64,000 bases of DNA from Delphinapterus leucas (Eukaryota; Chordata; Mammalia; Artiodactyla; Monodontidae): NCBI RefSeq assembly GCF_002288925.2, contig NW_022098008.1, positions 6,854,464-6,918,463 on the forward strand, given 5' to 3'. Position numbers and translations under genes: made by a program. Within the stretch, counting starts at the first letter, position 1. The number at the start of each line of letters is the position of its first letter. Below the pieces are notes generated by a model. It ran no database searches. It was given only the letters and a program-made list of their open reading frames with translations, and was not told where the DNA came from. This document shows, piece by piece, positions 34,311-46,740 of the stretch.

Positions 34311-35984
34311 TATACAAGTGGATCTGCCTCCAGCATAATGTCCATCTGGCACCAAGAGAAGCTGTCATACAAGATGTAGAGGAACACCTAAAAGGACAGA
34401 GAGCTGAGGGTTACTGAGCTTACAGAACAGAATTTATGGCTATTCTGGACCTGCTTACTAAAAATAAGCATTCATACTGTACCTGTTTCTACATGTAGCA
34501 CAACTTAGTCTGTAACCAGCTTTCACACCCAACATCAAGGTTGTGGGGAAAGAGACTTATAGACCTTGCCAATTTCTAACTATGGGTGCATACATTTTTA
34601 CCAAAAAGATTCAAAGAGTCGTGCACGATTTATCTTCCCAGGTCAGCTTACAAGAGGCAGAGAGGACAGATAGCACCACAAACAACATTTTGTTTAGAGC
34701 TACCCCTACTCCTACATTACACCTCCTGGGACTGAATCAGACTCTTCTCCTTTGGAAGGAAAACAAACCATGTTATTTAAAGTGTTACCCGACCAGGAAC
34801 CCACACAATAATAAGTTTTACTATTAATGTTAACTGTTTCATGGTATGACAAATTTGTATGTTGTGCCAAACTTCTACCTAAATCAAAGCCCGTTATTTT
34901 ACTTCTCTTGTCCCACTATATCATACCATGGAGTGTAATCAAAGAAGAAGTCACCTTTATTTCTGTTTCTATTTTTAATAAGTCAATCTATTTTAACCAA
35001 TCAATTATTATGCCACCTGACATTATTGGGCACAACATGGTTAAACAGCCATTCCTGGGAGATTGAGATGAAGCCCAAGGAGGAAGCTGGTTTCTGGGAT
35101 TTGTCATAAATAGGAAGCTCTTTTCAGTCTAGGCTTCACGAGGAAGAGATTCTTCCCTAAATGCTGGTCTCAGACAGCTCTAACCTGAGCTGAATTCAGT
35201 GGAGAGAATTCAGACACTACCACCCTCAGCTGGCCAGACAAGGACATGTGTAATGCTGGGTTTTCATCCACTTTAATCATGTTCAACCCCGGTTATCCTA
35301 GCTCTCACCAGCCATTTTACACAGTGGGTTTTTGTCTTCTTCTCCCATCTGTTAAGTCAAAGCTTCCAGCCTCTTCCACTACTTTAGTCACAGTATTTAA
35401 AGACAATTGACAAAGGGCTAAAGAATGAATATCATTCTACTAGATGGCACCAACATTTTACCTGCACCATGGTCTCTCTGGCCCTTCAGGCAGGGATTCA
35501 GAGTGTATCTGAGTTCTAGAACCTTCTCAGCATCAGGGCTGTATCATGGACTACGACAAAGAGAGAGATAAAAATGTCTCTCTCCCTTTTGTGTAAGAGT
35601 CTGTTGTGTTCTCCAAAAGATGCATTCCTTTTATATCAATAATTTATGGAGATTCTGGGCAACGGCCCTTCAGGTTTTTCTTACATTACTATGTGAAGCA
35701 CATCTGTAAGTCAAATCCAAACACTACTCTCCAGAGGAAAAGAATTTCCCAGAGCTGTATTCCAACTGGGGGAAGGACATTTTTTCCCTTCCAACTGCCT
35801 GCAGTCTTCTTGCCTTTCCTAAAGGGTGGGAAAAAATAGTCAACTAGGATCAGGGCTTCAAGAAAATAGATGGGGGGGGGAACATAGCAGTCAGGGAAGG
35901 GAGTAGAAGGAAGGGGAGGAAAAAGCTAAGCTGATAGAGAAACACTTGTGAAGGTCACAGCCCGAGACAGAGCTCACTACAAGT
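34311..35984. other. No gene seen
   Basis: Open frames of 94 codons (34543-34827) and 79 codons (34827-35066) lie side by side but have no recognised domain. They could be a decayed retroviral internal region next to the LTR-like block at 33795, which I cannot establish. A G8 run lies near 35872-35880. Confidence 0.35.
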
Positions 35985-37640
35985 GACATTTTATCACACA
36001 GTTATAGAGCACTCCTCCACCCCACACCCTATCACCACACCAACAGGGCACAAGAATCATAATATTTATAGAATATTCCATCTAGCAGCAGCATAAAACA
36101 CATTCATTCATGCTCACATGGAATATTCAACAAGGTAGACCACGTTCTGGACCACACAACATACAAAATTAAAAGAAAAGACAGCATACACACATAGTAT
36201 GTCCTAGACCACAATAGAATTAAACAAACAAAAAGTCAATAACAAAAAGATCGCTGGATAATCCCTCAGGTATTTGGAAATGAAACAGCACATTTCGAAG
36301 TAACCCAAATCAAAGGAGAAGTTGCAAGAGAAATTTTTAAATATTTTGAATTGAATGAAAAGGAAAATATAACAGTGCATTTTGTGGGGTACAGTGGAAG
36401 CAGTACATAAGGGAAAATCTATAGCATTACTTGTATATACTACAAAAGAAGAAAGATCTAAAATAAATAACCTAAGCTTTCCTTTCAGGAAACCAGAGAT
36501 AAAAGGGCAATTTAAGGCCAAAAGAAGCAAAAAGGAAATAATTTAAAATAGAGCAGAAATCCATGGGATTGAAAACAGGAAAACAATGAAGAACATCAAA
36601 GAAATCAAAAAGTTGTTTTTTGAAATTTCAATTAAATTAATAAACCTCTAGCCAGTCAAATGGTAAAATAAAGAAAGACACAAATGACCAATTCCAGAAA
36701 TGAAAGGGATCATTAATACTGATCCCATGGATTAAAAGATTAATAAAAGAATACTATGATCAACTTGGCCAACAAATTTGATATTTTAGATGAAATGAAC
36801 CAATTTCTTGAAAGGCATGAACTACCAAAATGCAAACAAGAATAGATAACTTGGATAACCTACATCTATTAAAGAAATTGAATCAATAATTAATAACTTT
36901 CCAAAATAGAAAACACCAGGCTCAGATGACCTAACTGGTGGACTTTACCAGACATTTAAGAAAGAAATAATGCAAAATTTCCACAATTTCTTACAGATTA
37001 CACTAATACCCAAACCAGATAAAGATATTACAGAGAGAAAGCTAGAATCCAATGTCTTTCATTAACAAAGATACAAAAATCCTCAACACAATGTTAGCAA
37101 ATTGAAGACAATAATTTTAAATTATACAGTATGACCAAGTGGGATTTATTCCACCTATGAAAGACTGGCTCAACATTCAAAAATCAGAAAAACTGTTTCT
37201 AAAGTTTATATGAAGAAAACAAAAGACCTGGAAGACCTGGAATAGCCAACAGAATACTGAAAACCAGCAAAGTTGGTGGACCCAAAATACCTGATTTCAA
37301 GCTTTACTAAAAGGTACAGTAATCAAGTTATTGTGGTCATTGGTTGAGGAATAGACAAACAGATCAATGGAAAAAAATAGTGAGTCCAGATAAATATAGT
37401 CAACTGATCTTTGACAAAGGTGCAAAGACCAATTCATGGAGAAAGAATAGTCTTTTTAATGAATAGTGTTGGAACAACTGTATACCCATATTGAAACAAA
37501 AAAACCCAAAACAAACAAAAGCTACATGGAGACCTTACATTTTCCACAAAAATTAGTCCAAAATGGAACATATATCTAAATGTAAAACATCAACTATAAA
37601 ATTTCTAGAAGAAAACGTAAGAAAAAATCTGTGTGTCCCT
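35985..37640 (+). mobile_element. Degenerate old L1, plus strand
   Basis: The order of segments is L1 ORF2: the endonuclease region ('caaggtagaccacgttctgg', about 36135), the RT region ('acaccaggctcagatgacct', about 36915; 'taatacccaaaccagataaa', about 37005; 'gaccaagtgggatttattcc', about 37132), then the post-RT region from about 37195. About 700 bases of RT sequence, including the catalytic motif, are missing at about 37185-37200, so the copy carries an internal deletion. Every frame is riddled with stops. Confidence 0.82.
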
Positions 37641-38629
37641 GGGTTTGGTGATAAGGTTTTGGGAATGGGTGCTGACCTAAGAAACTTTGCAAATGAGTGG
37701 AGTCTGCAATATTAAAGGCAAAGGAATTATACAGAAGCACCATACTCTAGGTGAAACGTCTTTTCTCTCCCAAGGGTATGGGTTAACACTTCTGAAGCCA
37801 CTGTATGCATAAAGCTGAAATTAAACAATTAAGTAACTAGACGATATATAGTGAGAGCCAGGAGTTTCATGGCTAGGAGTGAGAGGTTACAGATAAGAAA
37901 AGAGAGAAGGTAGAATAATCCATAAGGTAAGGACTAGTGGAGACATCAGTATGAACACATGTTTAGCTTTTTACTGATGTGTGTATATAGACCAGTTAGT
38001 ACACACACATATGTTTCTGTGCTCTGTCTACTGAGAGGACATAAAACAATAACATGCCAGTAGCAATGAGCACACCCAAGTCTTTGTTTTGAACACCATT
38101 CTCCAGTAAAAGGAAGCAGAAGTCCTTGGAGAAATGAATGATTCCAGAACTGGGGCAGGAAATATACAAAATGAGGCTGGAGCTTCAAGATTGTAGGGCC
38201 AGAAAGTATAAACGTGGTCAAATATATATAAATAAACCCTCACCCACAATGATGAAGGTATGTCAAAGGAATACAGGAGCCAACTGAAAGAACTCCTCAT
38301 GGCCAAAGCTGGAACAATTTGAGCAAAAATAAATAAGTAAATAAATTAGTACTTGATTTTAACTCTAAAAATAAGATGTTGCATCATGAATTATTTTGCC
38401 TTGGATGGGAATGTTCAAGGACATTCTGCAGTGATGTATTCTCCACACAACCCTGATGAGAATTAATTCAGAAGTGATTTGAATGAAGCTATATGGGGCC
38501 TGCTAATGAGCTTTGTTGATGTCGGGAAGCAGAAAGGAATTAAGGATATCTTGAACAGTATAATACCAATGCAAACAAGATTTTCCCTCTATGGCGGTAT
38601 GTTGGGTCCCCACTGAACTTCCAGTTCAT
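37641..38629. other. No gene seen
   Basis: Unique-looking sequence downstream of the degenerate L1, without a supported coding region. Confidence 0.45.
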
Positions 38630-39105
38630 TTACTCAGAAAGCATTAGAGAAACACCTACTATGCCTCAGGCACTGGAAACAGAAGTAAACAGGGCCACCG
38701 GGGGTATTTGCTTTCCAAAATACTACATTCAGTGGGTAACAAGACAGTGAGAGACTTTGGGGCAGGGGACTCTGACTACAGTGGTCAGCAAAGGCCTCTC
38801 TGTGCAGATGCTCTATAAATAACACCTTGATATGAGGTCAGATAGAGATAATCTGGAATAAGCATGTTCCAGGCAGGTGGAACAGTAAATGTGATTGACG
38901 AACAGGCAGAAAAGTAGTATGACTGGAGCAGAATGAGAAAGGGCTAATGGAATAAATTGAGGACTGAATTGCTAAGATTGGCCAGAGGTGGCAGATTATG
39001 TAGATCCTTGCAGGCTGTGTAAGGAACTGGATTTTATTTTAACTGGAATCAGGAGTATTTAGTAGATTTAGGAAGGGGTAGGTGGGCTCTGACTTTTGAA
39101 CCATA
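38630..39105 (-). mobile_element. L2 (LINE2) 3' end, minus strand
   Basis: From left to right it reads as antisense L2: 'aaacacctactatgcctcag' (the antisense of the L2 3' end), 'ggaataagcatgttccaggc', 'ctggagcagaatgagaaagg' and 'tagatccttgcaggctgtgt', then 'aaggaactggattttatttt'. This is the same portion of L2 as the plus-strand copy at 30475. Confidence 0.82.
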
Positions 39106-40683
39106 GTTCCCACCACAGTAAGCCCGGGATCCATGACTGTCCTTCTGTTTTAGAAAGGCTACTTATTTGTGTCTTGGTTTCCACGGATCCAAACCATTGA
39201 CTGCCCGTGATTTCTTGGATAAGTTTCACCATTTGCCTTCTCTAACGCCCATCCTCCTTCATTTAAGATTATCTGAGGGAGTCCTTGCAACCATAAGTAC
39301 CTACATCCATAGGAAGGAAATGACTGGAGAAAGTCTTCCATTGCTACTACTTCCAATGGTCATAAGGATCTCTCAGTTCAAAGGAAGCTCAGCACAAATG
39401 GCTTCATCTAGCATCACACTGGCAAAGATGTTTCATCTATTCAGGACTTGTTGTATTTGTTTGTTTGTTTGCTTTATATTGATTTTTATTATTCATAAGA
39501 AGTAACTTTCTTTCAGGGATTGTGTTGTTATCTGTGCTAATCTTCCAAAAAGCATCAAAATGATTTATAATAAAAATGTAAAATTTAAGTGGGTAAATTA
39601 AATAATTATGACAGGTCAGGCATTTTAGCACACAGCTCTTAATTTAAGTTGGATTTTGTGCATTGCTCCTTTCCTCTTTAATGTGTTTCTCAGGGGGATT
39701 CTTCTCTGATGATGAAATAAATCAAGTCCATGTAACTATGGAGAGGTTATATAGTTTTAAAATTATTTCATTCTGTTCTACTCAAATGTTTGCAGTCTTG
39801 TCAATGGAAGACAAGATGGCAACCCCCAAGAATGATTCCGGCAAAGATGCTGAATCGTGAGATGCTCTTGTCTGTTCAAGCTCTGCTGAGAAAAGAAAAT
39901 TTAGAGACCCATTTAGGTTTGAGTGACTGTTAATCCCTGAGTAATTGAATGAGATAACCTCAGGGTAGGTTATTTTTCAACAGGCCAGTTCCTATACCCT
40001 AAATTCAGTCTGAGTGCCTTAGAAAGGGAAAGGAGAGATTTTTAGAGCTCTGACCTTAAAGGGAGTCCTTGAACAGCTTAACACAACAGGAATGGCCTAG
40101 GGCAATAGGGCAGATAAAAGGCTTATTAAAGTCTCTTAAAGTGGAAATAAGGCTGACTGGGTGTCTGAGCTGGGAGGGTCAGGGGAATTTGAGTAGTTTG
40201 AGTCCCTGGGAATCACAAATTGCTAGAAGGTGGCTTCATTGAAGACATCTTTGGCTTATAAATTAGAGGTTTCATATCTACAGAGCAAGGCAGACACAGT
40301 TTTAGTTAAGAGGGTCAAAGCTTAGAAAAGCAGTGTGCATAATCGTAAAAAAAAAAACCAAACAAACAACCCTAAAGCAAGTAACCTATTGCTACCAGAT
40401 TTCAGGCGCGGTTTGTCAGAATTCAGGCCGCATGTGTTCCATCTATTGTAGTATCAGGATTGTTGGCCAGCATGGGATCCCCCTACTTGGCAAATGTCTG
40501 CACACACCATGAACACTGTAGTCAGTGTGTGCACACTGACTTTAGGGAAGTGTCATATTTGGTGTGCATGACAAAGATTAATTATTAATTTCACACATAT
40601 TAAATAAGGCTAAACCTCATAGAAGGTGTTGGTTCTAAAAGAAGGAGCAAGAGTACCTGCACCCAATGACTTGTGGTTCTAGA
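39106..40683. other. No gene seen
   Basis: No recognised repeat except short (TTTG)n near 39455. Open frames at 39167-39505 (112 codons) and 39663-39860 have no recognisable domain or exon signals I would trust. Confidence 0.45.
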
Positions 40684-40851
40684 CTAGCTGCTCTCAAACC
40701 TGAATGAGCAAGTGAATTACCTGGAGGGCTGGTCAAACCATGGTTTGTTGGTTTCCTCCCCATGATTCCTGTATCAGCAGATGGGGCATTGCTAACAAGT
40801 TCTCCAGGAGACTAGGTGGCTGGTCCCAAGACCACACCCTAATTACCACTG
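40684..40851 (+). mobile_element. MER5-like hAT MITE, diverged
   Basis: It keeps the MER5 layout: 'ctagctgctctcaaacctga' at the left, 'aattacctggagggctggtc', 'aacaagttctccaggaga' and the right end 'aattaccactg'. It is more decayed than the copy at 10035. Confidence 0.7.
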
Positions 40852-42848
40852 CTTTAGGCTTAGAGGCAGAGAGGGAGGGAGCTTGGAACAGAGCACCAGG
40901 CTAGCACCAGAGATTGTACACCAGGATGAAAGAGAGGTAAACAAAAGTCACTGCCTGACGTCAAGAATGTTTCCTATTTGATGCATTTCAAATCAATTTT
41001 TATCTACCTCACTGGATTCTAAATACCTTAGGTAACTGGTATTAGTCTCATTTGCTTAATAAGTAAATGATTCAGAGTCCAACGGTGTGAAGCCAGTTTG
41101 GTATTAAAAATAATAACAACAATGGCAATGGGGACCTCTGATTGCAGTGATCTTTTGTTCCTAAAATGTCTGAAGTTTAGGATCACTTTGAAACGAGAGA
41201 ATAAAATTCCTCGATATAGTTTCTGTTATTCATTTTCATTACCCTCAACGTGGGACCTCCAATCTACAGAACAGTGAGTTAGTACGTGGGTGTTATATTA
41301 AGTCACTATGTTTATGTTAATTAGTTAAAAGCAACAACAGAAAAATAATACAGAAAAACTAAAGGACTCATCCTAAAGCTGAGGTTAACCCTCTTATTAG
41401 AAAGAAGAAATCTTTGGATGGCTTTACATAGTTTTCAAATTTCAAGAAAACATCCCAAAGTTTCTTTTGGAGATACAACTTTTTTCTGCTTTACTTTGTG
41501 AGGATATAGGGGAATCACACTTCAACTGTGAGCATTTTCGTTGGAAACAAAAAATGTAGATTATTTGATTAATTAAAAGATCTCTTAATGAACCACCAGC
41601 ATAGTCTGGATGAACGGTTGCTTCCTTCACTGTTATTGTAAACATGTGATAAACACCACAATCCAGGCTAGAGTGTAAGAAATATGTCAAGGCTTGTGCA
41701 AAAATGGAATCATTTCTTGCCCGAGATGCCACAGTCACATACATATTTTATAAGAGGCACATGTAAAACAACATCCCGAAGGCAGAACACGGATGCTCCA
41801 AGGCAAGGGGTTCTGAGATTTTGCAAACAGATGAAGATGGAGATGAGGTTTCTTCCTCCTCCCACTAAATATGAAAAAGATAACTTCTTGCCCAAGTGGT
41901 TCCATATAGGAGGAACCTCGAGAAAGAAAGTCAGAGAAGTGGGGAAGGAAAGAAGGAAAGCAGGGAGAGGTAGGGAATAGAATAGGATTGCTCCTGAGTG
42001 GGAAAGAAACTTGATGAGCAAGCTTTCAAGTCAGAGCTGCTTTCAGCTTACTGTCCACACTGTTGACTGGGCTGAACACAAAGTTCTGTTATTTTATTTT
42101 TCCTCCTATGACCCAGGGACTCAGTAAATATGTGCTGGGTTGGGAGTAAGAACTGGGAGTGAAGGGGTGTGGGGAGAAAGAGAGATTTCAAGAATGAACG
42201 AGAGACAGATGAGAGAGAGCCTTAATGAGTTGAGTTGAATTTACACTTGGTGTTGGCAGCCACCATTGTGGTTGCTATTTTTTTTTTCTTTGAAAAAAAA
42301 AATCTCTCAATTCACCTGACACCTGAAATCCCAGAGTTTATCACTAATTACAGCCTGATCTGTACAGTAGGAAGGAATAACATATCAGACAATGGATTCA
42401 TTCTCTGAGACGATTTTATTTATTTTAAGCCCTCTTGGCTCAGTGGGGCTGAAGGAATAAGACACCGCTTTTAGTGAGGGGTTCTTCTGGGACCTCAGGG
42501 AGAGCTGCAGAAATCAGAGGTGAAGGAGCGACCAGGACCAGCTCTAAGCCTATTCGTAATACTCCCTTACTCCTGACTTTAAGGAGAACTGGCAGGCTTA
42601 CTCAGAATATACGGTAAGAGACCAGCTCTGAGGGAAAACAAACTAGGCTCACACACGTTGCTTTAACGCCCTAAATAAATCCAGCCGAGGACTTTACAGG
42701 CCTCCCACCAAGAGGACTCCATTTCCTACCCAAATGTGAAATTTGACACATATCAAGGTGAGAGAATTACTCCTTACAATAACTGTCAAAGTGCCTCATT
42801 AACCTGGCTGCTTAAGGAGAGTAAACCACAGAGCGTTTAAGAAAAGAG
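40852..42848. other. No gene seen
   Basis: No supported gene. The two overlapping open frames of about 100 codons on opposite strands around 41684-42021 have no recognisable product, and an A/T run sits near 42280-42302. Confidence 0.45.
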
Positions 42849-43378
42849 GCTGTGCAAAAGCTTTTAAGTTTCATTAGGTCCCATTTGTTTATTTTTGTTT
42901 TTATTTCCATTTCTCTAGGAGGTGGGTCAAAAAGGATCTTGCTGTGATTTATGTCATAGAGTGTTCTGCCTGTGTTTTCCTCTAAGAGTTTTATAGTGTC
43001 TGGCCTTACATTTAGGTCTTTAATCCATTAGGAGTTTATTTTTGTATATGGTGTTAGGGAGTGTTCTAATTTCATTCTTTTACATGTAGCTGTCCAGTTT
43101 TCCGAGTACCACTTATTGAAGAGGCTGTCTTTTATCCAATGTATATTCTTGCCTCCTTTATCAAAGATAAGGTGACCATATGTCTGTGGGTTTATCTCTG
43201 GGATTTCTATCCTGTTCCATTGATCTATCTTTCTGTTTTTGTGCCAGTACCATACTGTCTTGATTACTGTAGCATTGTAGTATAGTCTGAAGTCAGGGAG
43301 CCTGATTCCTCCAGCTCCATTTTTCGTTCTCAAGATTGCTTTGGCTATTCAGGGTCTTTTGTGTTTCCATACAAATCT
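42849..43378 (-). mobile_element. L1 insertion, inverted 5' part
   Basis: Antisense L1 ORF2 covers the stretch from 'atttgtatggaaac' to 'ttaaaagcttttgcacagc' of the sense strand. On the minus strand it encodes a readable piece at 43028-43333 ([27 protein letters not shown]). It is joined at about 43378-43381 to plus-strand L1, forming a head-to-head junction. With the plus part it makes one insertion bounded by the short TSD 'aaaagaggc' (42842-42850 and 44186-44194). Confidence 0.93.
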
Positions 43379-43380
43379 AG

Positions 43381-44189
43381 AAACAATAAATGCTGGAGAG
43401 GGTGTGGAGAAAAGGGAACACTCTTGCACTGTTGGTGGGAATGTAAATTGATACAGGCACTATGGAGAACAGTATGGAGGTTCCTTTAAAAACTAAAAAT
43501 AAGATTACCATACAACCCAGCAATCCCACTACTGGGCATATACCCTGAGAAAACCATAATTCAGAAAGAGTCATGTACCAAAATGTTCATTGCAGCTCTA
43601 TTTACAATAGCCAGGACATGGAAGCAACCTAAGTATCCATCAACAGATGAATGGATAAAGAAGATGTGGCACAATGGAATATTACTCAGCCATAAAAAGA
43701 AACGAAGTTGAGTTCTTTGTAGTTAGGTGGATGGACCTAGAGTCTGTCATACAGAGTGAAGTAAGTCAGAAAGAGAAAAACAAATACCATATGCTAACAC
43801 ATATATATGGAATCTAAGAAAAAAAATGTCATGAAGAACCTAGGGGTAAGACAGGAATAAAGACACAGACCTACTAGATAATGGACTTGAGGATATAGGG
43901 AGGGGGAAGGGTAAGCTTTGACAAAGTGAGAGAGTGGCATGGACATATATACACTACCAAACGTAAAATAGATAGCTAGTGGGAAGCAGCTGCATAGCAC
44001 AGGGAGATCAGCTCGGTGGTTTGTGACCACCTAAAGGGGTGGGATAGGGAGGGTGGGAGGGAGGGAGACGCAAGAGGGAAGAGATATGGGAACGTATGTA
44101 TATGTACAACTGATTCACTTTGTTATACAGGAGAAACTAACACACCATTGTAAAGCAATTATACTCCAATAAAGATGTTAAAAAAAAAA
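43381..44189 (+). mobile_element. L1 insertion, 3' part in normal orientation
   Basis: It runs from ORF2 'aataaatgctggagagggtg' through the C-terminal coding end and 3' UTR to the signal AATAAA near 44169 and a 10-base poly-A ending at 44189. The ORF2 frame is broken by small indels. About 300 bp of ORF2 between the inverted and normal parts is missing. Confidence 0.95.
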
Positions 44190-46251
44190 GAGGCACATAA
44201 TTAAGAAATTAAATGACAATAATTACTAGTACCTGTAACCTAAAGAAGACACAAGGGATGCATAATCTCATTTATAGGGTACATCTTATGGAAGGTGAGA
44301 AATTCTAAGGAAACCCAAATTCTAAAGAACAAATTTAATAGCCTAATAAACATATGTAAGGAAAAGATGTAAAATTGAACTGTATCATTTCCTATGAAAA
44401 CAGAGTCAAATGACCACTGAAATTGTTATACTTATGTAATTTAACCATTTAGGATTTCTCCCAGTGTAACTGCATAACCAACTCTCCAAAACATCCTGTT
44501 TGAAATGTCTTCTGCAGACAAATCCTTTAAAAGGGATATAACTCATGTACCTACAAATGGCAATAATCTTCAGGCAAATGAATCCATGGTTGGCAACTGA
44601 GTTACTGTTACAAGTTGCTTTGGGAAAATAAACAAAAGTTTTCATTGGCTTTTTGCATGATTTACTCTCCTTTTCCTTAGAGAATAGCGCCATATTTCTC
44701 AGTAATATTGACAAAATTTTTTAAAATAACGTATTTTTTGAAAAACTAATACAATGGTAGTAAGCAAGCTTAAATCTGAATCCTGAATTAACATTCCTCA
44801 ATTTTACAGTCTAAAGTTGTAACAGACAGATGAAGAGAATGGTTTTCAGAGGGTGGTGGTGATGGTGTTTTCCCAGGAGGTCCATGTAGTAGGAGGTGAA
44901 AAAGGAGGGGGAATAATAAGACCATCTGCTCTTCTGATGAATCTTAGCCCTGAGAGACAGGGCCACCCAGCCCATCTGGAGACCTCTAGGGGAGATGCTT
45001 CTTTTGTTCACCATGGTCTGCTTTCTCACTAGGCATCAGAGTCCATCCACAGGTAACATATATGTTATCTGTGTTATCAGATTCATTTCTTGCCCAAAAG
45101 CAAGTTACCCTCTGGACACGGAGCAAAACAAGAAGGCATATCTGCCACTCTGTGGGTGGGAGAGCTCATCAGGACCTGGTGTGCACACTCCTGGGATTGT
45201 GAGAGTGGCTTGAATGGTCCGGCTGTACCTGTGGGCTGTTATTCTAGATGAGGGAATCCCTCTGATGAGGGGCTGGGGGCAGGAGTGAGTAGGGAGTTAC
45301 AGGGGAGAGGATCATGTGGTGGGTGCCGTTTCCTGGAAGTTGTGGAAGTTTCCTGTGAGGAGGCCTAAATAAAAACCACTCAGGGAGGACAACCCTGAAG
45401 AGAAAGGAGTCGGGGTTCACTGTTAGGAGTCACACAGCACAAATGAGGAGGCCCCTGTGAAAGGTTAGGGGGAAAGTCATTTTTAGCAAATAGACTTTAA
45501 ATTTTTTTCATCTGTGGCAATTTAACTCTCCCTTCCCAGTGAGATGAAATCGACACTCCCTGTATGGTGTGGCTGCATTGCTGGCGACCTCCTCAAAGGA
45601 TGCTTCTTTGGAAATTTCAGGATCATAATGAGGGAGACCGTGATCACAGGGTCGCATGCAGTAGCGTGATGAGGATGTCCCACATGGCAACCCAAGAGCC
45701 AACCGCATGCATTCATTTGTGTGCAAAATGGGATCAGTGATGTCATGTTGGTGGCCTGAGGCTGAGTATAATGGGAGTATTTACACAACAGAAACAGGGA
45801 AACAGTAAATATCAACTCTTTCTATCTCTTTCTTTTTCTATTTTTTTTTTTTTCCAGAGAGTGCAGTTTACAAGCACACCACTGGTCGCATGTCCTTAGC
45901 TTCTCATTCATTGTAAAGAAGCTGGTGCTCTTCAGGTAAATATGGCTGGACATGGAACACAGAACAGACAACCAAAGAGCAGCAGCAATGTGAATAGTTT
46001 GGGAGCAGCTGTGAGACAAACCATGGATGGAGGAGGTCCTCCAGGGGACAAGAAAATGCCTCACAGTGAGATGCACAGGACTGAAGCAGAGACGGGAGGG
46101 AAGGGCTCTGGGGTGGAGAAGACAGCAGGACCCTTTGCTGGTGAATTATGGGAAGTGAATGTAAGCCAATGCAAGACAGAAAAGCCAGCCAACTTGGTGT
46201 CTTTTATGATAGAGGTTCCACTCAAAAGTACTCTTCCTGAAAGAGATATCC
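44190..46251. other. No gene seen
   Basis: Unique-looking DNA with a poly-T run near 45830-45855. An open frame at 45942-46262 (106 codons) begins in a plausible context, but its last codons are L2 repeat and it has no known domain, so I do not call it a gene. Confidence 0.45.
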
Positions 46252-46376
46252 ACATTTACTGAGCACCTATTAAGGGCCAGGTATTCCACTATGTGTTGGG
46301 AATACAATGGTAGAAAGGCACACACAATCTTATGCCTTCATGGAACCAACCATCAAACGGAGAGGGAGTAGTTAAT
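46252..46376 (-). mobile_element. L2 3' end, minus strand
   Basis: 'tttactgagcacctattaag', 'gttgggaatacaatggtaga' and 'atgccttcatggaaccaacc' follow antisense L2 in order. Confidence 0.78.
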
Positions 46377-46544
46377 AAAATATTTAGTTATAAATGATTA
46401 AAAAATCACAAGGACACAGCAGAATCTCATGAAACATGCCCCGCCTCCCTGCCCCCCACCAGCTCCTCATAGTTTACCCCCAGAGCACACAGGGGCTCGA
46501 GGTAGGATCATATAGTGGGGACCCAAGAGAAGATGCCGAGAGAA

Positions 46545-46740
46545 GCTGGTGTGCAGCCTGGCTCAGCCGGCCCTGGCTGCATATCTTTGGCAAGTCTACG
46601 TTCTCCATACCCAAATCCTATTCTTAAAAATGGCTTTAACAATATCTACTTTGCAGAATTGTTGTGAAAATAAAAGAAAATTAATGCGAAGTCCCCTATA
46701 GGGCACCTGAGATTTGTTGGTGACTCAATAAATTACAGCT
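46545..46740 (+). mobile_element. MIR SINE, diverged
   Basis: The order 'atatctttggcaagtctacg', 'cagaattgttgtgaaaataa', 'gggcacctgagatttgttgg' and 'gactcaataaattac' fits the 3' two thirds of MIR, whose 3' end resembles L2. Confidence 0.68.

Noticed and set aside
45942..46262. 106-codon frame starting MAGHGTQNRQ
   Set aside because: Its end runs into an L2 repeat, and the composition and lack of any known domain do not support a gene.
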